From: JBGPIK01 sp041484845
Lineage (GTDB): Bacteria; Desulfobacterota; Binatia; UBA9968
Direction: 5' to 3'
Length of the DNA stretch: 8,044 nucleotides
Assembly (NCBI GenBank): GCA_041484845.1
Contig: JBGPIK010000320.1
Coordinates: 1-8,044, forward strand
This document shows positions 1 through 4,897 of this stretch, in pieces (position 1 is the stretch's first letter; every line of letters begins with the position of its first letter). The translations under genes were made by a program, and so were the position numbers. The notes under the pieces were generated by a model that was not told where the DNA came from, did no database searches, and saw only the letters and a list, made by a program, of their open reading frames with translations.

Positions 1-1
1 G

Positions 2-130
2 AGCCGGCCACGGACAGTTGATGAAATTATGGAAAGCGCGGGGTTGTTGCGCTGGCAGGCCGAACTGGTGCAAGGCGCGGTCGAAACATGCTTTAACTCA
101 ACCCAGGAAGAAAGCCCATCGCGAAAATAG
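2..130 (+). CDS. C-terminal end of an unidentified protein (partial, runs off the left edge)
   Basis: An open frame runs from the window edge for 42 codons to a TAG at 128-130. It contains the readable helical stretch DEIMESAGLLRWQAELVQGA, followed by a polar tail ending ESPSRK. The amphipathic character and the clean stop followed by non-coding sequence suggest the real 3' end of a gene whose body lies to the left. I do not recognise the family. It points in the same direction as the peroxidase gene 150 bp downstream, but that gap and the separate ribosome site of the peroxidase give no sign of coupling. Being so short, it could be a chance frame. Confidence 0.45.
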   Translation, partial: SRPRTVDEIMESAGLLRWQAELVQGAVETCFNSTQEESPSRK

Positions 131-280
131 AGAACTCATGACGTTGTTCACTAGGTGGAATTGCTTTAAGGAATATTCTTAAAGGAAGTTATTCAACTCA
201 AGCAGCACAATCTTTTCAGGATGCCGGGTCCTTGCCGATCTTTTGCAGGAGGAAAAAAAGGGATAAGATGGAGGAACAAT

Positions 281-847
281 ATGCTTGCCCGATCGATCTA
301 CGCATTTATCGTCGTCGCGCTCACAGTATTTGCCATTCCAACGCCAATCATTGCAGCGGAGTCGATCTGCCCATCTGTCCTTGATCACAAATTTGCCAAT
401 CTAATGGATGAGCCGGTTTCGCTCTGCCAGTTCAGCGGGAAAGTAGTGCTGGTGGTCAACACCGCGAGCGAGTGCGGCTACACGCCGCAATACGAGGGTT
501 TGGAAAAGCTATACCGCCGCTATCGCGACAAAGGTTTCGTGCTGCTGGGGTTTCCGGCGAACGATTTCGGCGGGCAGGAGCCGGGTTCGAACAAGGAGAT
601 CGCGAAATTCTGCCAAGTGAATTACGGTGTGACGTTCCCGATGTTCGCGAAGACGTCGGTCGTGGGCGCGAACGCAAACCCGCTCTATCGCGCGCTCGCC
701 GCGCAGACCGGGAAGCCGCCGCGCTGGAACTTCCACAAGTACCTCCTCGACAGGGCGGGGCAGCCCGTAGCGGTGTTCGAAAGTGCCGTCGAGCCCGAGG
801 ATCCTCGGGTTACTTCGCAGATCGACAAACTGCTCGCTGCACAGTAA
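281..847 (+). CDS. gpx: Exported glutathione peroxidase, cysteine type
   Basis: The 188-residue product reduces hydrogen peroxide or lipid hydroperoxides. Residues 1-26 form a signal peptide (hydrophobic core IVVALTVFAI, then IIAAES), so it probably works in the periplasm. The peroxidase signature TASECGYTPQYEG places the peroxidatic Cys at 65. GFPANDFGGQEPGSN supplies Gln99, and WNFHK supplies Trp149 and Asn150, completing the Cys-Gln-Trp-Asn tetrad. Cys111 in EIAKFCQ sits where thioredoxin-dependent members carry the resolving cysteine, so thioredoxin rather than glutathione is the likely reductant. The usual GFPCNQF cysteine is Ala here. The length matches exported family members. I chose the ATG at 281 because GGAGG (270-274) lies 6 nt before it and because the signal peptide starts there; an in-frame ATG at 221 has no ribosome site. 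It converges with the chromate transporter genes. Confidence 0.93.
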   Translation: MLARSIYAFIVVALTVFAIPTPIIAAESICPSVLDHKFANLMDEPVSLCQFSGKVVLVVNTASECGYTPQYEGLEKLYRRYRDKGFVLLGFPANDFGGQEPGSNKEIAKFCQVNYGVTFPMFAKTSVVGANANPLYRALAAQTGKPPRWNFHKYLLDRAGQPVAVFESAVEPEDPRVTSQIDKLLAAQ

Positions 848-857
848 AAAAACAATT

Positions 858-902
858 GTTCAAATCGTTCCAGACGTTCAAAGTGTTCAAGTCGTTGGTC
901 GT
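858..902. repeat. Degenerate 9-bp tandem repeat between convergent genes
   Basis: Four consecutive 9-bp units can be read: GTTCAAATC, GTTCCAGAC, GTTCAAAGT and GTTCAAGTC, with a decayed fifth, GTTGGTCGT. They fill the 63-bp gap between the peroxidase stop and the chromate transporter stop. Because 9 is a multiple of 3, the minus strand reads as a repetitive LEHFERLERFE peptide; such peptides are often mis-annotated as small proteins. No stem-loop plus T-run terminator is seen here. Confidence 0.7.
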
Positions 903-910
903 AGTCGATA

Positions 911-1438
911 CTAGACCAGGCCGACCATGCCCGCCAGCGCACCGGCTGCGAGCAACCACAGCGGGTTCAATGGCTTGCGCAGCACGACGGCGACGGCGAG
1001 CAGCGTGATCGCGTAGCCGCGCCAATCGTGGTTGACCGCGCGCGCGAGGATCGTCGCCCCCGAGAACATCAATCCAATCGTAATCGGCGGCAGGCCGCGG
1101 CGAATGGAGCGGCCGAGCCGAGCATTGGGATAGCGCTCGTTCAAGTGACTGACCAGAAGGGTAAGAGTGGTCGCCGGTATCAACAGTGGAATCGTGGTCG
1201 CCGCTGCGCCTCTCCACCCCGCGAGATACCAGCCCATCAACGTGACGTACATGACGTTGGGACCGGGCGCCACTTGCGCCAGGGTATAGATTTCCGCAAA
1301 CTGCGCGCTCGTCAGCAGATGTTGCACTTCCACAACGTAACGGTGGATGTCCGGCAGGATCGCCGAAGGGCCGCCGACGGCAATGAACCAGAGGAGCAAA
1401 AAATGCAGAAACAATCCGCCAACGTCAGGACGATTCAT
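911..1438 (-). CDS. chrA: Short-chain chromate transporter (CHR family), second subunit
   Basis: This 175-residue, strongly hydrophobic protein is a single CHR domain of the chromate ion transporter family, an inner-membrane carrier linked to chromate efflux. The conserved glycine motif appears as AVGGPSAILPDI (residues 20-31), followed by LTSAQFAEIYTLAQ and the family hallmark APGPNVMYVTLMGW (57-70). Several membrane spans follow, ending LLAAGALAGMVGLV. Two-domain ChrA proteins are about 400 residues; here the halves are separate genes, as in the paired short-chain (SCHR) type, in which both subunits are needed. Its ATG (1438-1436) overlaps the TGA of the upstream subunit in an ATGA arrangement. 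CAGGAG and GGAGG lie just upstream inside that gene, so translation is probably coupled. Some family members move substrates other than chromate or have unknown ones. Confidence 0.88.
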   Translation of the reverse strand: MNRPDVGGLFLHFLLLWFIAVGGPSAILPDIHRYVVEVQHLLTSAQFAEIYTLAQVAPGPNVMYVTLMGWYLAGWRGAAATTIPLLIPATTLTLLVSHLNERYPNARLGRSIRRGLPPITIGLMFSGATILARAVNHDWRGYAITLLAVAVVLRKPLNPLWLLAAGALAGMVGLV

Positions 1439-1997
1439 CACTCCTGTTCCCTCCAGGCTAAGACGACCGCCCAGGGCGCCAGGGCGCTCAGTACCCAGAG
1501 CAGCGGCCAGCGCAGGACGCCGACACCACCAAACGCCAGTATGCCGAACAGCCACGGTCGCCAGTGTCTTGGAAGCACCATCGCCAACTTGATCACGGTA
1601 GCCAGCAGCAGCCCAGCAGCGACCTTCGACATGCCGGCGAGCGCCTGCTGCACCTGCGGCACGTTGCCGTAATGCTGGTAGAGCACGCCCATGCCGATGA
1701 CCACGAGACAGGGCCAACCCAAGTAACCGGCGACGGCCACCAACGCTCCCGTCAAGCCCGCGAAACGGTGCCCCACCATCACGGTCAGATTGAGCACGTT
1801 CGGCCCCGGCAGGAGTTGCCCGATCGTTAACAACTCGACAAACTCCCGGGGTCCGTAATCCAGCGCCGCCGCTCAACCAATTCACGCCGCGTCCAGAACA
1901 ACGCGCCGCCAAAGCTGGACAGTGTAATGCGGGAAAAAGCGAAAAAGAGCGCCAGCCGAGTGACGTTGGGTTTTTCTGATTCTTCTTGCTCCATCAT
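1438..1997 (-). pseudogene. chrA: Short-chain chromate transporter (CHR family), first subunit, frameshifted
   Basis: Reading down from the ATG at 1997, frame one gives MMEQEESEKPNVTRLALFF, then the CHR motif SSFGGALFWTRRELVERR (residues 27-44) and RRRWITDP. It then runs out of homology and stops at a TAA (1829-1827). The rest of the domain continues in another frame from about 1851: REFVELLTIGQLLPGPNVLN, then VMVGHRF and membrane spans to WREQE and the TGA at 1440-1438. Adding one C to the CCCC run on the minus strand (1851-1848) joins the two into a normal protein of about 187 residues, ITDPREFVELL. So a one-base deletion, real or a homopolymer reading error, breaks the gene. A TTG at 1833 could in principle start the second part, but it would lack the first span and the FGG motif. 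Its partner gene downstream is intact. Confidence 0.85.
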
Positions 1998-2104
1998 GTC
2001 TTGATTACCCTATCGGGACGCATTTGTCGCCTGAGTGTAAATCGCTACTGTGCGGTGAAACATTGAAGTTGTCCGGACCGCAAACGACTCTCAACCCTTT
2101 TTTT

Positions 2105-2177
2105 CTGCCTAGATTATTTCAGAGCTCGATTGTGCTTCCAGCCTTTGGGCGATAGAACGCTATAGGTTCGGTTAGCA
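2105..2177 (+). repeat. Right half of an attC site (left edge of cassette array), copy A of a 60-bp direct repeat
   Basis: Positions 2105-2164 match 3121-3177 inside a proper attC at 52 of 60 aligned columns (5 substitutions, 3 gap positions). The match covers the variable terminal structure and the L' arm. GTTAGCA at 2171-2177 is the R' box and the start of cassette 1. The partner arm that should pair with GATAGAACGC is not found upstream, so the left part of this site seems lost or diverged. Confidence 0.6.
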
Positions 2178-2189
2178 CCCGTGAAACAT

Positions 2190-2202
2190 GGAGGCAATTG
2201 TG
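2190..2202 (+). promoter_or_regulatory. Ribosome site deciding a GTG start
   Basis: GGAGG at 2190-2194 lies 5 nt before a GTG at 2200. The in-frame ATG at 2188 overlaps this ribosome site and has none of its own, so GTG 2200 is the better start for the first cassette gene. Confidence 0.65.
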
Positions 2203-2745
2203 AGCGAAGACAAAGGGCTGGAGCGCGTCAACTATTATGACGGCGAATTTCTTTCGATCAGCGATTTCGCGATCGAGCAGAACTATGTCGTAGAGAAACT
2301 AAGGCGTCATAACCGATACCTCCACGGCTGGGGCGTTGTGAGCGGATTGTCAGTTTTAGTCTCGAAACAACCTGCTACTATCGTTGTCGAACCGGGTGTG
2401 GCAATCGACTGTTTCGGAAACGAAGTGTTTCTGGGTGAACAAATACAATGCGCGATACCGAAGCGCAAAGGCAAGCTCTACGTGGTTGTACAGTACGTCG
2501 AATCCAAGAGCAGTCCTGTTCCAAGCGAATCGGATTCCGCAAGTGGCGAGCAGCAGAAGCTGATGTATTCGCGAATTCAGGAGGGATGTCGCGTTGACAT
2601 CACGGACGTCGATGTTACTTCCGGCCACGAGGGGATTGGGCCTGGGACACCCGGTTGTGGCCGCCAGCACCCGATATCCATCGCTTCTCTTCTGAAGGGA
2701 CCAAAAGGATGGAGAGCGATTTCAAGGGGGCGGCGCCGTGCCTAA
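2200..2745 (+). CDS. Cassette 1 protein with a phage-tail/contractile-injection-associated motif
   Basis: The 181-residue product carries the pattern NYYDGEFLSISDF (11-23), EQNYVVEKLRRHNRYLHGWG (26-45) and VVSGLSV (46-52), then VEPGVAIDCFGNEV (63-76) and a strand LYVVVQYVE (93-101). This pattern recurs in uncharacterised proteins encoded next to phage-tail-like and extracellular contractile injection gene clusters; I recognise the motif but not a firm family name, and the role in those particles is unclear. Family members I recall may be longer. Here the protein ends in a basic tail, GWRAISRGRRRA. No signal peptide or membrane span is seen. It stands alone in an integron cassette with no tail genes nearby, so it either acts independently or was captured from such a cluster. 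No promoter is obvious; expression may depend on read-through. Confidence 0.72.
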   Translation: MSEDKGLERVNYYDGEFLSISDFAIEQNYVVEKLRRHNRYLHGWGVVSGLSVLVSKQPATIVVEPGVAIDCFGNEVFLGEQIQCAIPKRKGKLYVVVQYVESKSSPVPSESDSASGEQQKLMYSRIQEGCRVDITDVDVTSGHEGIGPGTPGCGRQHPISIASLLKGPKGWRAISRGRRRA

Positions 2746-3091
2746 CCTTTCGGCGAACCCGGACCCGTGCGAAGTGTGTCAAGCACTCCCAAGGGCAATC
2801 CTCAGGCTCGTAACTTCTTCGAGAGCATCGCCTACCTGCTTCATAAAAGCTAAGAGCGGACTTGACCCCTTTTTCTCACCCTCAACCTGCTGTCCTTGCG
2901 GGGGTGTATCTGCCGGCGCGAAGACGTGGCTGCGAAGCCCGATTGCATCGTGGTAATCACGCAAAATCTACCAGCGTTCAACTCAACCTTCTCCCGCTTG
3001 TCGATCTATCGCTAACAAGTTGCCTCACTCGGCGCCGTCCCGATGCTTTACAATCCCCATAGTCGCGGGTTACGTTTAGCTCTGCGGTTTA
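2746..3091 (+). other. Gene-free part of cassette 1
   Basis: Between the stop of the cassette 1 gene and its attC are about 345 bases with no coding frame I can support; small frames here are cysteine- and serine-rich and resemble nothing known. It contains GCTAAC (3011-3016) and GTTTAGC (3074-3080), a possible decayed extra attC. It could be the eroded 3' part of a longer gene. Confidence 0.5.
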
Positions 3092-3185
3092 GTCCAACAC
3101 GTTTTATCCCCCCATCGCTCCTACCCAGGTTATTTCAGAGCTTGATTGCTTCCAGCCTTTGGGGATAAAACGCTATACGTTAGAG
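3092..3185 (+). repeat. attC recombination site ending cassette 1
   Basis: R'' is GTCCAAC (3092-3098) and R' is GTTAGAG (3179-3185). The arms CGTTTTATCCCC (3100-3111) and GGGGATAAAACG (3161-3172) are perfect 12-bp complements. The terminal structure between them, 3121-3160, is shared with the partial site at 2105-2177. Length is 94 bp, within the normal attC range. The insertion point lies between 3179 and 3180. One mismatch at the last base of R' departs from GTTRRRY. Confidence 0.85.
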
Positions 3186-3196
3186 CTCACAGCGAA

Positions 3197-3532
3197 ATGT
3201 CGTACTACTTTGTTAACGTACCAAAACTACCTAAACAGTTGTCCCATCAAATGGGTACCGTGGAGCTAGTCGAGTATGTTGTGAGAGACAAGGAAAAGAT
3301 CGAAAAGGGACAAACGATCGCCATAGTTCAAAACTGGTGGGCCAAGATGGCGCTAAAAGCTGTCGGTCCCGGCTATGTAAGCAAGACCTTTTTTGAGAAA
3401 CACACACATATAAAGGAAGGCGATCCTTTGGCAATTGTCGTCTGTGATCCAGAGGATGGCCCACGAAGCAAAGAAACAAGTGAATTGGAAGTTATCGAAA
3501 ATATCCGGCAAAAACGGAGTGGCGAAAAGTGA
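3197..3532 (+). CDS. Cassette 2 protein: lipoyl/biotinyl-attachment-like domain
   Basis: The 111-residue product reads as one small beta-barrel of the biotinyl/lipoyl fold: GTVELVEYVVRDKEKIEKGQ (20-39), IAIVQNWWAKMALKAV (41-56), GPGYVSKTFF (57-66) and IKEGDPLAIVVCDP (72-85). The GQ-IA-IV and EGDPLAIV steps match lipoyl domains of dehydrogenase complexes and biotin carrier proteins. The lysine of the DKA or MKM hairpin turn is not in place: aligned on the conserved glycine, the modified position falls on Trp48, and the nearest lysine is Lys50 in WAKM. Modification is therefore doubtful and the domain may serve as a binding or adaptor fold. The tail (86-111) is charged. I start at ATG 3197, just inside the cassette; an upstream ATG at 3146 lies within the attC of the previous cassette. 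No good ribosome site is seen. Confidence 0.78.
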   Translation: MSYYFVNVPKLPKQLSHQMGTVELVEYVVRDKEKIEKGQTIAIVQNWWAKMALKAVGPGYVSKTFFEKHTHIKEGDPLAIVVCDPEDGPRSKETSELEVIENIRQKRSGEK

Positions 3533-3533
3533 G

Positions 3534-3620
3534 CTCTAACAATCGCGTCAACTCGGACAGAAAAAAGCGCCGCTCCTTCGTCGCTCTGCTTTTTGCTGCC
3601 GGTTACGCGAAACGTTAGAC
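3534..3620 (+). repeat. attC recombination site ending cassette 2
   Basis: R'' CTCTAAC (3534-3540) and R' GTTAGAC (3614-3620, a perfect GTTRRRY) bound an 87-bp site. L'' CGCGTCAACTCGG (3544-3556) pairs with L' CCGGTTACGCG (3599-3609) once two unpaired bases are allowed. These are the extrahelical bases that let integrase choose the strand. Inner arms CAGAAAAAAGC and GCTTTTTGCTG extend the hairpin with one mismatch. It starts immediately after the stop of the cassette gene. Confidence 0.92.
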
Positions 3621-3636
3621 CCCAACGAGCAAACAG

Positions 3637-4410
3637 GTGGCTGTGCAAATCATATTCGTCAGCCCGCAGCGATACAGTGCCCAGCATATCTTCAACGCCA
3701 ACGCCTATCCCATAGCCCTTCGCTCCGTGGTGGACTCCTGCGCATCACGGTATGCACTCCTGCTTCTCCATACGTCTACGCTACGCGCCGCTCTTGAGCG
3801 GGACCTCACGGACTTCAGGAAGGTGGTGGAAGGTCAGCGTGTCGATCTAGAACGAGCTATCGAGAGCAGGCCTGACTTCGAGTGCGTTGCTGTCTACGAC
3901 GGCCTTGCTCATTTGGCCGAAATGCACAGCGCTCTCAATTCGCTCAAGTCGTTCCTCGATGTCTACGCAAAGCTCATTGGCAAGTTAGTCAATTCTTCGA
4001 ACAACTGGAGCTTCGGAAAGGCCACTGTCGATGGCCAGGAAGCGTCCGGTGGCCGCCTCGTTAACGCGCTTCGTAGCAGCTCTGTGGAGACACTCGCCCG
4101 CTTGGCGGATCTTACGCTTGAGCATAGCCGGACGTGGATTTCAGACGCGGTGCGATATCGGGATCAGCTTTCGCATCGATCGGATCTCGACAATATGCAT
4201 CACATGCAGTTGCCGTTGCACAACTCAACACCACACATCAACTTTGATGAAATTGAGAGACCGGTCATGCCGAATGGTCAGGACCTCGGTGATTATGTTG
4301 ATGGTATTTTGCGGAACATGGCCGCGTACGTGCGAGCATCAATTGAACTGCTGCCAAATGTCGATCGAACTCTGATCACGTACAGCAAAATGCTCGGCGA
4401 GCAGGCATGA
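3637..4410 (+). CDS. Cassette 3 protein of unknown function, mostly helical, with an RX4H motif
   Basis: A 257-residue product I cannot assign. It is mostly helical: a long charged helix lies around 45-80 (RAALERDLTDFRKVVEGQR), another at 90-118, and further helices at 145-175 and 214-255. Residues 172-183 read VRYRDQLSHRSD. The R-D-Q-L-S-H spacing (Arg175 to His180) matches the RX4-6H signature of HEPN-fold RNases, which occur in toxins and phage-defence proteins. That similarity is a motif only and could be coincidence. No signal peptide is present, so it is probably cytosolic. The start is taken as GTG 3637, 17 bases into the cassette; GTG 3643 is an alternative and no strong ribosome site decides. 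The stop at 4410 abuts the R'' of its attC, the compact packing normal for cassette genes. Confidence 0.8.
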   Translation: MAVQIIFVSPQRYSAQHIFNANAYPIALRSVVDSCASRYALLLLHTSTLRAALERDLTDFRKVVEGQRVDLERAIESRPDFECVAVYDGLAHLAEMHSALNSLKSFLDVYAKLIGKLVNSSNNWSFGKATVDGQEASGGRLVNALRSSSVETLARLADLTLEHSRTWISDAVRYRDQLSHRSDLDNMHHMQLPLHNSTPHINFDEIERPVMPNGQDLGDYVDGILRNMAAYVRASIELLPNVDRTLITYSKMLGEQA

Positions 4411-4411
4411 G

Positions 4412-4472
4412 GTCTAACATTCAGCTTGAGGCCGACGCCGGGGGCGGCTCAGCCGTGCGTTAAGTGTTAGGC
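4412..4472 (+). repeat. attC recombination site ending cassette 3
   Basis: R'' GTCTAAC (4412-4418) and R' GTTAGGC (4466-4472) are canonical. The 61-bp site is of the short type. The inner hairpin pairs GGCCGACGCC (4430-4439) with GGCGGCTCAGCC, with bulges. R'' here is the exact complement of the start of cassette 3 (GTTAGACC at 3614-3621). It begins one base after the stop of the cassette gene. Confidence 0.92.
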
Positions 4473-4492
4473 GCAGGGTAAGCAGTCGCTCT

Positions 4493-4762
4493 ATGGCCAT
4501 TACCCTACAGGAAGCCACGCAGGCTCTGGTCCGCTCTGGGTATCTCGTCGAGAGCCGCCTTGAGCAGAAGCTCCTGTCGGCTGGCTACTACGTTGATGCC
4601 AATGACGCCTACCCAGATCCCACCACGGGGAATTCCCGGGAACTCGATCTCTTCGCCATCACACCGCACGCAATCTCCGCCGCGATCGAGACTGGGATAT
4701 TCAACGTGCTTCTTATCGAATGCGTTAACAATCTGGTAAGAACCCGACGTCCGCCGGTATAA
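4493..4762 (+). pseudogene. Cassette 4 gene: PD-(D/E)XK nuclease-like protein, 3'-truncated
   Basis: The frame begins 20 bases into the cassette and gives 89 residues, well short of a complete member. The start is typical of restriction-endonuclease-like proteins: GYLVESRLEQKLLSAGYYVD (16-35) with Glu20, SRELDLFAI (48-56) with Asp52, and NVLLIECVNN (71-80) with Glu76. Relatives are expected to read ECKNN followed by QP and further sheet and helix; here the catalytic lysine is Val78 and the homology ends at about residue 81 (position 4735), after which LVRTRRPPV looks random. No attC complementary to this cassette's start (GTTAGGCGC) follows. The gene appears cut by a deletion or rearrangement marking the right edge of the array and is unlikely to make an active nuclease. 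Confidence 0.65.
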
Positions 4763-4800
4763 CCGCAAAATAAATAGACTAACGAGTCGTGAATGACCGG

Positions 4801-4833
4801 TAGGGGCGTAATGGATACGCCCCTATTTTTTTT
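4801..4833 (+). terminator. Intrinsic terminator downstream of the cassette array
   Basis: TAGGGGCGTA (4801-4810) and TACGCCCCTA (4816-4825) form a perfect 10-bp stem with a 5-base loop, followed by eight T residues (4826-4833). It is oriented to stop plus-strand transcription coming from the cassette array, not the minus-strand binding-protein gene. The TAGGGGCG arm may also belong to a dispersed palindromic repeat, since it reappears at 4855. Confidence 0.75.
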
Positions 4834-4853
4834 GCGAGCGTCCGAATCCGATT

Positions 4854-4877
4854 GTAGGGGCGACCAGCCGGTCGCCC
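4854..4877. repeat. GTAGGGGCGACC palindromic element
   Basis: GGGCGACC (4858-4865) and GGTCGCCC (4870-4877) form an 8-bp stem with loop AGCC, and the leading TAGGGGCG (4855-4862) repeats the arm of the terminator 54 bases upstream. No T-run follows on either strand, so it is more likely a dispersed extragenic palindrome than a terminator. It lies 20 bases past the stop of the minus-strand gene. Confidence 0.6.
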
Positions 4878-4897
4878 TCCGCTTGCCGATAACCCGC

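Larger units (their letters stand above)
2105..4740 (+). mobile_element. Orphan integron gene-cassette array (CALIN-like), truncated at both ends
   Basis: Four small plus-strand genes are each followed by, or truncated before, an integron recombination site. Sites at 3092-3185, 3534-3620 and 4412-4472 have R'' (GTCCAAC, CTCTAAC, GTCTAAC) and R' (GTTAGAG, GTTAGAC, GTTAGGC) ends with foldable arms between. With the cut between G and TT, the cassettes are about 2172-3179, 3180-3614, 3615-4466 and 4467 onward. Cassette 2 begins GTTAGAGCTC and its R'' end reads GAGCTCTAAC; cassette 3 begins GTTAGACC and ends GGTCTAAC. These are exact complements, the mark of one attC split by insertion. No intI gene or obvious attI is in the window. 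The left edge retains only the right half of an attC, and the right edge ends inside a gene, so the array looks like a relic flanked by ordinary chromosomal genes. Confidence 0.85.

Noticed and set aside
221..280. Longer start for the peroxidase at ATG 221
   Set aside because: No ribosome site precedes it, and it would place a charged 20-residue extension before an evident signal peptide.
268..384. Small overlapping frame starting ATGGAGGAA at 268, preceded by GCAGGAGG
   Set aside because: It runs out of frame through the peroxidase signal-peptide codons and ends after 38 codons without recognisable sequence; its own start overlaps the peroxidase ribosome site.
911..1912. A single 333-residue minus-strand protein extending the second CHR subunit upstream
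   Set aside because: The extra N-terminal part is the frameshifted reading of the first CHR subunit; the true start is ATG 1438, with a ribosome site and an ATGA overlap.
2071..2078. Palindrome GTCCGGAC upstream of the array as an operator
   Set aside because: Eight bases alone are expected by chance, and no promoter context is visible.
2738..2956. Cysteine-rich 72-codon plus-strand frame after the cassette 1 gene
   Set aside because: No similarity, no ribosome site, and an unnatural composition; probably non-coding cassette sequence.
3146..3196. Extended start for the cassette 2 gene inside the attC
   Set aside because: Codons before 3180 belong to the previous cassette's attC, and the lipoyl-like domain begins after ATG 3197.
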